A DNA stretch of 64,000 nucleotides, from NCBI RefSeq assembly GCF_042242105.1, contig NC_092035.1:13716977-13780976 (forward strand), read 5' to 3'. Below are positions 1-19,500 of the stretch, piece after piece. Made by a program: the position numbers and the translations under genes. The DNA comes from Pempheris klunzingeri. Its lineage: Eukaryota; Chordata; Actinopteri; Acropomatiformes; Pempheridae. Every line of letters starts with the position of its first letter. Within the stretch, counting starts at the first letter, position 1. Under the pieces are notes generated by a model. That model made no database searches. It was given only the letters and a program-made list of their open reading frames with translations, and was not told the DNA's origin.

Positions 1-27
1 ATCCTTAAATGTATAAAAGCTACTTAC

Positions 28-6457
<6,430 letters not shown>

Positions 6458-6889
6458 GGTGATGCTGGCTGGATAGGGCTGAGGTCTCCCCGGCTTCACT
6501 GGTGTTTACAGTCCCGGCTGTGGTGCCGTCGGTGTGAGCACTCCTCCAGGACGCCTGGGTACACTGGGCCTACTGGGAACCGACTCAGGTACCGTTATGT
6601 AGAGAGGAAAACGTCCTCCCACACACGCTGGTGTACCTTTCCTGTGTCGGAGCAACCCCAAGTCATCCAAAACAGCTGAGCAAGCTAACAGCCGTCTGCT
6701 AATGCTAACTCAGGAGCTGCAAACAAGAAATCCGCAATGTTAGTTTGCTAGCTGGCTAAGCGTTTACTACTGCGTTAAATCCGATTTCCCGCTCAAGGAA
6801 GTTTATGCTGCTGCGACAAATTTAAATTCTCAGACACGAAGAAGTAGCAACGCCTATTTATTGTCAGAATCACCTTACTGTCACTTTCT

Positions 6890-7330
6890 CAAAGCGTATT
6901 CTCTCGCTAACGGTGTTGTCAGCTAGCTAACATGGTTAGCTCGCTAGCTAGCTAGCCAACGCAGACAACCCGACAATCGTTCCGTCAGCGCGGAGCCTCT
7001 GAGCACAATCTGTCTGCATGCCGCGAATGTCACCCGCACGACTGAGCCGCCAACACACCGATCACCGGGCTTTTATCGTTGCTTTCACTTGTCTTCTGCC
7101 GCCCCACACGTCTGGCATCCGCGGCAAGGATAGCTCGCCAGTGTTTTTGTTTCCTCCCTCACTTTCGTCCCGTACTCTCGGCCATCTTGTCGGTGCTGTG
7201 ACGCCTGGCTGGGCGGATCCGGATCCGGATCAACAACAACATCCTGACTCCTCTCTCACCAGGTGCCGGTGCCAGGTGGATGGACCGAGGTGTTCCCCCC
7301 CCACCCAAAAGTCTTTAAGTCAGTGATCCG
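6890..7330 (-). promoter_or_regulatory. Probable stk24 promoter and 5' UTR region, CpG-rich, TATA-less
   Basis: The several hundred bases upstream of the stk24 start are visibly richer in CpG than the surrounding AT-rich DNA and show no TATA box at a suitable place. On the minus strand, 7180-7191 reads ACAAGATGGCCG, which matches the YY1 core often found just downstream of the start site of TATA-less housekeeping promoters. The ATG in it opens a short upstream frame (ATG GCC GAG ... TGA, 8 codons) if transcription starts above it; a GTGAGG at the end of that frame could also be a 5' UTR splice donor. The exact transcription start cannot be read from sequence. Confidence 0.5.
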
Positions 7331-8399
7331 TGTTGTTGTGGCCGTGAGCCACGCAGTCCCATCTTCCACTTGGTGACTGTGATCTGGTGATTGGGTCCAG
7401 ATTGCAGGAGAAAGCGCTATAAAGCTAATTAATAAGCCATGTTGTACTTTACACAGTTACACAGAGAGTAAAATGATCACCTCTCAGTTTTCTATGGTGA
7501 AGCCTGTGCACCCTGGAGGCTCTGCGGACCATCTTGGGGAATCTCTGCCCTTGACTTATTGGTAATCAGGCTAAAATCCACTTAATCATTACTCTGGTAA
7601 CTTAATCACATTAACACATTTATATTGCAGCATCTTTGTCTGCTATCTCACTGATATTAATCTATTCTTGTTATACAGTTATAACACAGTTGCATTGTGA
7701 TTAAATCAAATTCTAATGATTTTTCAGCCATTGCTATTTGCAGTGCGGCACTAATTGCACTTAGTCTAATTGACACTTCCTGTGTTTCACCACAGGGGGG
7801 CGCCAGTGTATAAACATCTCCGCTGCAGCATCCTTGTGTAATGTGGATGCTGATGCCGGCGCATCATCGCGTGCCGCAGCTAGAAATAACGTTGGGCTGG
7901 CCAGCGCGTTACTGCGGCGTGCATTTGTCACCAATAACACCAGATGCAATGTCATACATTATGGATTTGCAGCTGATGCGAGCACAGATTCAGATCATAA
8001 TGATGGCTGCTGATTTCAGCCTGCTCTAACAGAGAGGCCTGTGTGGCGCAGGCCAGTGTTTGAGAGACTCCACATGGGTAGCTGCCTTCATTCAGGAGGC
8101 ACTGCAACATGGTTGTATGGCTACTGCTGCTTTCTATCAGGAGGGATCTGACCTCATATACTAAGGGACCCTATAGTGTTTAGATTGTGGCACATGATGG
8201 AGAGACCCTATGGATGAAACGCCAGGTCGCTTTAAATTCACAATTAAGTGGCACTCATATTACCCATTCCATGATATTCTGATGTGAGAGCGTACACTCC
8301 TTTGACCCTAAACTATATCCACGTATGTCTGTTTATGTGGCTGTAAATACGCGTTTAGTGGGGATTAATCCTCAGAACTGAATTCCTGGGTGCACACAG
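7331..8399. other. Spacer between divergent stk24 and slc4a10
   Basis: No coding exon is supported here. The open frames at 7761-7955 and 7841-8029 overlap on opposite strands, resemble nothing I know and have no splice context. The only site of note is the CTCF-like motif at 7789-7806. Confidence 0.5.
7789..7806 (+). promoter_or_regulatory. CTCF-like binding motif
   Basis: The sequence ACCACAGGGGGGCGCCAG closely fits the vertebrate CTCF core (CCASNAGRKGGCRS). It lies between the divergent stk24 and slc4a10 promoters, where an insulator would be useful because one gene is expected to be broadly expressed and the other mainly neural. Judged by eye only. Confidence 0.45.
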
Positions 8400-8684
8400 C
8401 TCCGCGTCTCACTTGTGCGCCTCATCGCCGCCGCGTCCGGGGCTGAACGCGTGTCATGGGAAGCGCTGCCTCCCTCCTCCATGCGTAAATTATGTAGGGC
8501 AGGACGGGAATGCTGTGCTGCCACCTCCATTTGTAAGAACCCGGCCGGTGAATGTGAGCGGTGGAGGGGGGGAGAAGAGGAAAAAAAAAAAAGAGGAAAT
8601 CACAACCTTGTTTTCAACCAGCGTTTGACTGAAGCGGAGTAGCGCATCACGACTTGCCTATTGTGAAGCCAAGGAGAAGAAAAG
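8400..8684 (+). promoter_or_regulatory. slc4a10 proximal promoter / 5' UTR for the MDIT first exon
   Basis: A moderately CpG-rich stretch (GCGTC, CGCCGCCGCG near 8400-8440) leads to the start codon at 8685, preceded by AAAG (A at -3 except for the G at -1). No TATA box is placed with confidence. A purine-rich tract (GGGGGGAGAAGAGG followed by A10) lies at 8567-8591. Confidence 0.4.
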
Positions 8685-11600
8685 ATGGACATCACGGATC
8701 AAGGAGCTCAAATGGAGCCGCTCTTACCAACGGTAAGGCTCAAGAGACAGTGTTGTATTCATGTCCAATTTCATATACTGTTGAATCTAAGCTGAATGGA
8801 CTGCCGGTCTGTCACCTAATGTTATTTCTCTTTAGAATAAATCGGGCACAGTTAGGACGACATAGTATGATTCATGTTCAATACCTCCGTTTTTCAAAAT
8901 GACCCACATTTTGACTGATTCAGTGGTCGTGTGTCGCATGGACATCTTGGACATGGATGTTGCGCACCGCAAATTGACAAAATTAATATTTTCACCGTGT
9001 GCACAGTCCAGATTACACGTCTGTCAATACAAAGACATGAGCAGCTATGTGCATCCTGTCCTACCCTACTGCCTGCACGGAGATGCTCCTTAATATGTTG
9101 CCTCTCCGCCAAATCATATGGCTTACCAGTCGACCCAATTTTTGTACTCTTTATGAAACCTGCTGTCAAGCTGTTGCTTTAAGTATACAGCCTAAGATGT
9201 TACACTGAGATGAGAGCATAAAGTGTTTGATCCTTGCAGTGAGGAGACAGAGGGAGGTATATACCTCATCAGTTGGGATCTAACAGGCTTACTGTCTTTC
9301 CATCTTCTCATTAGGAGCTTCACTGGATTATTATTTGTAACCCCTCTGGCCTATTTGTAATCTTTTTGAGAGCTTAACACACAAATTTTAACAAAAATTC
9401 CTCTCTGAGATATATTCTCTTCAGCGAGGGAGCAGGTTGCATCACATGCTGGTGGAGACAGCGGGGAACAAACGGGTCCAGTATGTGTCCCCATCGGGTC
9501 AGAGCTCAATGAACCCACTGGCAGAATTTCAAAGGAGCATGTCTCCAACATAACACATTGGCCCACTTGAAGGCAGAGCCCACTTCTGCGGTCAGCCTCT
9601 GCTCATTAGCATTCAGGTGAGACTGTGCAGAGAAGGGAAAAAAAAATGTCTGCTGCCTCGGATGCGCTGTCAATGCCAGAGGAGAGACATGAAATATATT
9701 GGTTAGTGCTCACCGTTTTTTCAAAGCAACGAATGCTTCCGGAGGCAAATCAATACTCCCCTTGTTTGTTCTATTTGTGGGACGTGTTACACGAGGACTT
9801 AGTTTTCCAGAGCTGACAGTGTACAGTGAGGCCTGACTGGACTGATGTGGCGTGGGATGGCTGTTCTGTTTTTCCCCTGCAGTCTCAGTGCAGTGTGGTA
9901 GTGTTCCTGTTATTGTAACTCATCACCGCTTCCCCTGTCCCTCTGCCTACACAGCAAGCGAATGCGTTGTCATGGTTTCACCAGGATGTGTACGGGTATG
10001 TGAGGTGTTAGTATGGTGAGAATCTCAGTGACTTCTCAGTATGTGACAACACAAAATAGCTAGAAAAACTATCCTATTGTAGCCCATTCTACTAGGTTAC
10101 CAGGTTCCCAAGGTCAAGCATGAGAGTATGCTGATTTACAGCAGAAGAGACTGCATTTGAATGCATCATTGCTAGTGCCATCTCTCTGTTGATTTGAACT
10201 AGGATACTTGAATTTACCACATATGTTGAGGGATTTCTTAACACATCTGGTGTGACTGCAAAGTATCTACATGCTTTGCTTTTGTCCTGTCCACTGATTT
10301 CTTGATTGTCTTTGTCTCGCAGGAACAAAGTTCCCAAGAAAATAAAGATGTGGTGAGTACATTTTCAGTCTCTTCATCTGAGCTGCAAAAATGTCATAGT
10401 GAAACAGAAACAACAGTGACTCAATTGAATGCACTTCTTAAGGACTAGCTTTAAAACTTGGGGATACAATCAGAAAATCAATAGTGAAAGCAATGAAATA
10501 AAAAACCATAAAGGGCAAGGCAAGAAAAATAACAGGGAGGCAACAAAGAATTTACTGACTGTTGCATTAAAGCAAGTCTGTGAGGGGGTTTGAGAAGCAC
10601 AGCGCTTGGAAGCAATTAAGTATATTAACTCAAGTTTTATACTTAAGAACAGTTTTGAGATACTTGTACTTAATTAAGAATACGACTTCAACTCCACTAC
10701 ATTTTAGAGATCAATATTTAGCTTTTTACTCTACAGCTGTTGCTTTGCAGATTTGCCACGTATTTTCTACAGAATACATATGATCATCTTATTACAATTA
10801 TTACTTATTATTACTTAATACAATGTCTTGTTAAAGTGGCTATAATCAGTATATTTATGCCAACAATGACTCCCATGGCTACGTTTGTGTAAAGGGTGTT
10901 GCCCATAGTGAAAAAGAAACCGAAATGATCCCCCGGCTCAGGTCCTCTCAGCTCTGCAGAGAGTTCTAGCATCATTCAGCTTGTTGTTTTGGTTTCATAG
11001 CTAAAATGTGATAGTTGTGGCCCATTTTCACCACTCATCACTGCCCAACACCAAACAGAAGCTGGTGATCATAGTGGAGCATTTAGTTACTAAAGACTTA
11101 ATGCAGAGCAAACTAAATTTAAAGTGAAGTAAATTTCTGCAGCAGAACTTAATTTTATCTTGCTTTCTCTCCCATTAACCGTCTGAGACCCCTCAGGTTG
11201 GTCTTGTTAGCTTTTGGAGGAGTCCGACCCCTAGGTTGGAAACCTTGGGACTGAATTAGCTAATTATACATGAAGTAGTTCAAGCTAGCTCCACCTTGAG
11301 CAGCCACAACATGCTGCTCCAGGTGGATTGATCCAGTTTGAATGCAGAACATTACTTGGAATTTAGTATTTGTCTTTGTTGTACTGGTACTTTTGCTTGA
11401 GTAAAGAATCTGAATAGTTCTTCCAAGTAATTCAAACTTTAAAAAGTTGAAGATTAATCAGATTTCAGGTACACTGTTCTGTTTTCCCAAATATTGTTGC
11501 CACAAAGGTGTGATCACATTTTGCTGTTAATCCATGTTTCCTATAATCTACAGTAATATTACACAGCTGTATTTGTTTAGAATTGGCATGTTGTTAATAG

Positions 11601-13522
11601 GCCAGCTTGTTTAGCAGATGTCATGTCTTTCTTTTGAGCACACATGTCACTGTGCATCTGCTAGCCACGCATGGCTGAGGACACGCTGGGTAAATAAATA
11701 ACAATAGCTAATGAGAATTAAGTGAAATGGCTTAGGATACAAGTGTAAGCAGAGGGCTGAGCTTGAGAAGAGTTTTGATGCAGGCATGTCATCTGCTCTG
11801 ACAGAATATAGCTTATGCAACTGTGGGCTGTGAGCCAGACTGAGGACAAAGTGCCCGTCGGTGGTCAAACTGTGCATCCTCCCCTTACTACTGCATAGGA
11901 CTTCCACATTCCTAGATGTTGTCATGACGCAGGGATATTTGCTACTTTTGTTGTTTGGTCACTACAGTGATAACCCTTATGCTCTTTAGAAACATTTTTA
12001 TGAGAGATTAGATATGGTAGTTGTGGAGTCACAAAAAGACTTGGTGAGCAATAGAGGATAAAGCCAGACTAGCTGTTCCCACCTGTTTCCAGTCTTTATG
12101 CTATGCTAACCCAACTCTAGCTACATAGTCAACGTAGAGAGATATAAATCTTGATCCAAGTCTCAGCAAGAAAGTCAGTAAGTGTGTTCCCCAAAAGGTT
12201 CAAACTATTCCTTTAATCTTAAGAACTCTGCCTTTACAGTTTGTACTTGTCCCTTCTTCTAGTATCTGGTTTAATGTGAACTTATTTGAGTGTGCACAAC
12301 TTAATCTAAAACAGTTTTTAAAAATGGGTCATTTTATTGAGGTTTTGTTTAACGTTGCACCAATAGTGACAGCAGAATGACCTGTCAGTACTTGAGTAAT
12401 ACTGCAATACGGTAGTCCTGAACTTCTATGCACCAACTGATTAGTCAGTATCTTATGCACTAATAATGCACAACAAGGTGTTCCTGAATAACAAAACAAT
12501 GATAAATCTTTTATGACATCATTTTTTGTCATGCCTCAGCCATTGTTGCTCAGTAAGGCAAAGAAAGGGCAATAGTATTTTAATAGTTGACTTTGGTTGT
12601 TTACGTCCTTTTTTTCCCCTCACCTGTGTGTTGCCTGTGAGTCAGCTGGTAAAGCATCATTAACACTGCAGCGATGCACCTGCAGTGATTAGACTCAGAT
12701 TACAGTATGATCTCTCTGTTTCAGTCCTCAGTCTGACTATGGTATAATTCCTTGTATAGTTAAGGTTACAGAGATGGGTCTCCATGCTGGTCTTGAAACC
12801 CTGTCTGCCACTTCTTGACTTGAGTGGGCTCGGTCCTGGATTTGGCTTGGACTTGACTGGTGTGGTCCTAATTACAACCCTGACATAACAGCGGGCTCTG
12901 CTGCCAGGCTGTCTACTTAGGGCTGGTTGATTGGCCGGGTTGGAGAAGATGAACGGGAACAGACGGAGGAAGTCTGCTGGAGTTGTTCGGGCTTGTTCTT
13001 TTGAGCGTGGTTTTCTTGGATCAGTGTGAAATCTGTTTGAATTGGTGATCCAACTGTGTGAAACTGGCAGGCAGGCAGGAAGGCAGGAAGCCTCCCCACC
13101 GCAGCTAGGAGCCTGGACCGGCTGTGCCCCTTTTTATGGTTAATTATAGCAGTGTCAGTGGAGGGGATGATGAAGATAGGTAGAGGACACAGAGCTGGAG
13201 ATGGAGAACATGAGGGACAGATAGTAAGATGAGGAGAGAGAGGCATAAATGAGATTGTGAGGGGTTAAGTTGAGATTTAGCTGTCTAATCATCACCTGTG
13301 AATATAAAGTGTCTTTGCCATTAAAAACCCTAAGAAACATCAGATAACATAAACCACAAAGACAGCATTATTGTAATTTGACATCTGTCATCTCAGACAG
13401 CAGAGCAGAAATAGTTGCTTGTTCCTGCGGATCTGTTTCTAGAACACCATGCCTCGATCACAGTTTCGCTGACAGTGCAGTACAGCCAGAGAGCAGCTTC
13501 TTTGCCTCAGGTAGGATGTGCA

Positions 13523-13553
<31 letters not shown>

Positions 13554-16500
13554 GGACGCCTGCACTTGAAGATGCAAATACTGTATACAATAAGACTGCA
13601 ACACCAGCTCACTGCTCGCTGCTTCTCCAGTTGAGGTGTGTAGTGACCGTGGCACATATAGCTGGGAGGTGCAACTCGTGCAGGATGGTGCTGTTTGACT
13701 CCCAGCGACCTAAGGCTTCTCTTAGGTAACAGAGCTACAGAGCTTGGAGGCTCAGCAGTGCACAGCATCGGTGATGTCAGAGCGCTAATCTCTCTGGGGG
13801 GATTGGCGGATGGACGCTTGTCAGAAACATTTGATGCTACCCTGGATGAAAGCCGTTGGAGGCAGAGGGAGAGACGGACTCGGACAGAGCTCTGTGCTGA
13901 GCTCCCTGCTTTTGTTTTTATGTTGTGCTTGCGGAGCTTTCGGAGTGAGGTTGCTGCCATATTCCAGCATGGGAAGAGCAGCTGAGGAGAGCGGCTGAGG
14001 AGAGGAGAGGGTTTGACTAATAGCCCAACAGAAGAGCTGACTCTGGTTTGGCTGCTTTTCTCTCCTACACAATCACAGACGCACACTCTGAGTCCAGAGT
14101 GGGGCTCAGGCCCTGAGCCTTAGCCTCTCATCTTACCATTGCCGCAAGCACAAGGGGAGTTAGCGGGCATCCTGCCCCAACCTTATAGGAGGCACAACAT
14201 GCTCTCAGTGGACCACAGTAAAGGATTTATTTATCAGGTAGGTCACTTTGATCTTTCACTCAGAAATATTGAAGCTTTAAAGTGAGCATTTTTTTTAAGG
14301 CTTTGCTGTAATTCCAATTTGAAATACTAGCCACCACTGACTTTGGTTGACTTAAGCAAGATGCAAAGGTATAGATTCGTTGACCACTTATGGTTAAGAC
14401 TGATGTGGATGTACTATTGTTGTGACATTTAGGATAAACAGTAGATGAACAATATTAGTGAACAAAAGCATGCATGTGACCTTACTGCATTACTAACAGA
14501 ATGCAGAATGTGTAAGTATGTGCAGTTGATGGGCTGTGGGAGGCTTGCCTCCCGTGCTGCAGAGAGGGCCAGTTGTGCTGATGTGCATGCGAAAGGTCCC
14601 GCGGAGGATGGCTGACAGATGGGACTGTCATTCTGGGGCGAGAGAGGAGCTTATACCCGCTGTACTGACCCTGGTGATCTCTGAGGGAGAAACGGGAGGA
14701 AAAAAGCCCGGAACATTGGATCTGTTTGTTTGTTTGAGCACTTGGTGACTTATATACATTTTTCAGATCTTTTTCTTTCTGTACTTCAAAGACATGCAGA
14801 AACTTTTACGACCTCCCAGTTGAAATCCGAGCAGCCTTTAATAATCTCACCCTCTCTTGCTGTTTTTGGAGGGCGAGCGCTCACACTTCATATGTCCCTA
14901 TGTTCCGACAAGGTTAGAGAGAAGTGACGATGTAGAGACGCTCCCACTGTACTTAGCATATTCTTCCCTGTGATGCTGCCAATGCTGATCCCGCAGCCAT
15001 TGCCACGGTAACCATGGCCATCTGTAGGGCTGAAAACCATGACAACAGAGGCTGTCAGCCAATCACAGGACCTGCTTATAATCCATCTCCCCTCTTTGCT
15101 AGCTACAAGCTATAGAATCACTCTGGCTCTTAGCACATGTAACAGATTGAAAGTAAATAGATGGATTTACATTAAGACCCAGTGTTATGGATTTTGCATG
15201 AAACGCCACCTGCTTGGATAATATTTTGGCATACTGCAGAGAATGACTGCAATCTACAAGAGATGAATATGATCTTTAGAGTACACCTCCTGGCCTAGAT
15301 CTCAAGGTATAGTAAAGTAAACATTCATCATCCCTGCTGTTGTGAAAGCCTCAGGAGAGATCCCTGAAGAACACAGAAATGAGGTCACATATCTGCTTCC
15401 CTGAGAGCGCTGTGATAACCTACACAGATTCCTGGAAAGGATCCTGTGTGAATCAATAGGTCTGTGATTTAAACTGGCTGAGAAAATGGAATATAAGCTC
15501 TCAGACAAATCTGGGGCCACTTGAAGACATCTTCTCTGTTGTTTTGTAACCAGTTACGTATGAAAGATAATGTCAGATAGATAATATGCCCAGCTAGTGT
15601 TGCATTTACTGACGTTATACTTTTTCCCATTACGTCTTGCGTTTTCTAATTCTTATTCCAAATACCATGACTGCTGTGTCTCTGACAGTGAAAGCCAAAG
15701 CATTAGTTTGAAAGCAGTTTTCATCCTTACATCAATTGGACAAAATAAATGTGTGGCGCCTGAGAGCTAAATGTGAAGCAGCAATATTTCTTGCTCGTCT
15801 TTGTAGAACAGTCATGTTTTTTAATTCTGTAGTTTGCTTGCATCCATAATTGGAATACTCTAAATGCTCACTAAATGTGTCTTTTAAAGAATGTGGTAAA
15901 AATCAGATCATCAGATATCCTGATGTTTAGTTCCTAGTATGGTTCAAACACTGTACCCTACATTTCCCATAATGCAATTCGATTGTCACACACCTTAAAT
16001 CTTTTTTTTCTTCATTCATACAGAATATCCTCAGTGAGAAGTTCTTTTGTAATGAACAGTATAAATCAGGGTCAGCTGAAGTGACTGTACTTTATTAACT
16101 CTAAAAAGTTGGTATATAGTTAGCTTCTTTAGCTTCTGCCCACCATTAGTGACCTGACAGAATCATCAGCTCAGTGATTGAATGTTTCTTGCCGAAACAC
16201 ATTTTAGGATCCAAATATTTTCTTGCGCAGTTATTCACCTTTTGGACTGATGATTCAGCCAGGAGAGTTTCACGCCAAAGAATCGCTCCAGCTGTGACTC
16301 ACATAACATGATCTATGGAAAAAATGAACTGTGTTAGACTCTCACTGATGACATGGTCAGGATTATTTTTTTAAGACTCCTCCCAGAGCCACAGGAGACA
16401 TTATACAACTGTTTATATAGGCTAAGCAGTGCACCTCATGACAAGCAAGCTGAACATCACATGTAAAATTGATGGAGCACTCCACTAAATGAAAATGCCG

Positions 16501-19500
16501 TTGATGGTCGGTAAAAGTACCCTCCAACAATTCCTGCATTCATACAAACAGCATTAGTCAACAAAGTCAGTCTCCCGTTGATTCCCACTACAGTAGCTCC
16601 AGGCTTTTCACTGCTATGACAAGACGAATTACAGTCTTACATTCAGGCTTACAGCTGTGGCAGGGCGGTATACATACAACGAATGCTGACTGGGCTGTCA
16701 CTTTGTAAGGGCTGCAATTGAGTGGCATACACCTTTAACTGCATGATCACAGAGAGGTCGGCCTCGTGAGGAAACTGGAGCACACTATCGAGGATCTTTA
16801 GCGGTGTAACTGTGAGATGTGGTGAAATGAGTCTTGTTAGAGCGCTGTTTTTGGAGCAGAATGTTCAGAAAGCATCCTCTGAGTTCAAGCAGACACATTT
16901 GAGGTCACTTTCACTGTTGGCTGGGTTTATTTTTGGACTGTAGCAGATGAAAATACACCATAAGATCTTGTGCATAGGATTAATGGTGAGGATACAGCCA
17001 AAGTTTTTGTCATCCTTTGTCTCATGTCGGGTCAAAAAAGCTATACTGAATATTCAGTCACTCTAACTGCAGGTGTTTCTGCAGGTAAAAAGACAGACTG
17101 ACGGATATTTTTTCCAGTTCTCACTTTCCCACGATAGTTGGTCCTTTTTCCGCTCACCAGTGGTCACCAGATGTGTTTACAAAAGCGAGGGTGGTGGCTG
17201 CCTGGTGATCCCGAGGACACGCTGGCTTTGTTGGCCCTTTTGGGTCAATCACTCGATCCCCTGCAGGCACAGTTTAACAATGCCAGACATGAAACTCATT
17301 AGGAAGAGTGGTCGGGACACGGCCAGCACGTGTAGCTGCCTGAGGTGTGGAATCAGGTGTTCAGAGGCGGCAAATGAATTGGTTTGGGAATGCCTCCAGT
17401 GTTTCCTGTGTATAGAATTTATCTGGGCGTGCATTTTCTGATAAGCACATTTTTATGGTGCTTTTGTGTGAATTTAGTGCTTTTTGCAGCACCACCATAT
17501 AAGTCCCAGTCACGACTATAACAAATAATTTATCAACCTGTGGGGAAACGTGTGCATAGCCTCACCTGCTTGGAAACTTGTAACTCTAGATCCGGTACTT
17601 ACAGGGACACCTGTTATTCAGAGGGGAACACTGGTGGTAATCCTCTGAGGGATTTCCGCATTCAGGCTATTGTGTAGATTTTTTTCTTGTTGTCACTTAA
17701 TGTATCATGTGGCTGTACTCTGTAGTAGTGCTCCCCAGCACCTGTAAGCAGACTGTAAAATCACTGATACCAGTTTATGTTGTACATTTAGGGACTCAAG
17801 TGTCACCAACTTTTGTCCACTGACTGCTGGACACATCATGCAGCGCTCATTCAAATAAACTTTTTCTCAGCCTTTTGTATTAGGAACCTTTTTTAACACT
17901 AGTCATTGCTAACAGCTAGCTATTTGGGACCAGCCTAATTCCAGGCACAAAAGCGTTCATTTCAAAAGTTACAAGGCTGATGTTCGGAGAAACCAGAGAT
18001 GTTACATTGTAGCAGTCTCTCTGTCTTCATCTGTTCTTGAATGTACTGCAGCGAGTGATGGAGAGCGAGCTGTACCGCATGGCCTTCAGTGGTGTCACAG
18101 TTAATAGGGGTCCTCTAATAACACACTACTAATAAATATTTCCCATAGGTCTCAGGAGCTCACACTCGACACTGCACCTCCTTAGGCCCTCAGCAATACA
18201 CTGGCCAAGTGTGACGTCGATTGGATGAATGGTTATCAAGAAAACCGAAGGACAGACATAGAAAGACTCAAAGTCATATGGCAATGCAATGTCAAATGTT
18301 TCCCTCATGAAGGTCATGATGCTCTACCTACCATCACTGCACAAATGCCTGCACTGTACATGAACACACACACGCACGCTTAACACTGTGTGACATTAGA
18401 ACATCCTCTGGTCCTCGGCTCGTTCCAAGGCCTGAAGCCTTTTGCTCCTCTTCCCCTGTGCTCATTCATCCACATCACACCACTGCCTGCAAAGGGACTG
18501 TAGGCATCAGCAGGCCAATGCATGCTGTGTGTCCCTGTGCACACAGTACATGTGCAGCATGGATTATATGAGACTTTGCATGCTACTTGCTGTGCATATA
18601 TTTAATGTGTGTAGGACTATGTACATACAGAAACAAATTGATTAACCTTTTAAAGGAACAAAAACCTTCCTGGGGAACAAATCTAGGCATAATATATGTT
18701 CGTGGTAGATTGTCTATTCATCATGCTGGTCACATGTCTACCCCTCCTCCACCTCTCCCATCCTGACTCCCCTGGGGTCTAGGTCACGTGCTCTCTGCTC
18801 CCTTTCCCCCTGAAGCCTTCATCACCGACCAGCGGACCAACCAAAAACGGCTGATTTAATTCTCTCTACCACGCAGGGCCTTCCATCACTGATCCCATGG
18901 TCAGAGACAAGGTTTTATCCTGCCGTAAAGGCTGTCAGATTAATCTCAACCCAGATTGGTGAGCGGGGATGTGAATCTCTGGGCTGGTCTGGGGTCAGCA
19001 GCATGAGGTAGAGAAACCAGCATCTATAAATAGAAGCAGGGACCTGCAGACAGGAGATTCTGGCTCATCTGTCATACCGAGCAGGGTATAGCTTTGTTTG
19101 GGACAGAGCTGAGAAAGGCATAGCATCAGGCCTCAGTGAGTCATTATTTCAGATAAACTGTTACTACCAGGGAGGGTAAAACATACAGAAATAAAGCCAT
19201 TAGGATTTTAACGGATTTTATTCTTTCTTTTCAATTTGTTACAGGAAAAGGGCCAACATTGGAAGTACATCTCCATAGTTGGAGGCAAATATGTAAAAGG
19301 AAAAAATGTAATATGTACATGGCAGAAAAATGTATTCTTGCAGACTTTTTATCAGCAGATGCATAGATTGGGGTGGAAAATGGTATCATTATAGTTATGA
19401 GGATGAACGCATGTGTACATGCACATTAGTACCCTCTAATGAGTCTTTTCTTGCTTTTTGTTATATTAGTCCATATTTACATTTATTTCATCTGATCAAC

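Noticed and set aside
13439..14086. 215-codon minus-strand open frame, the longest in the window outside exons
   Set aside because: It runs antisense through a CA microsatellite and the presumed 5' UTR of the alternative slc4a10 exon. The translated Cys-Val run is the microsatellite, there is no family resemblance, and it has no splice or promoter context.
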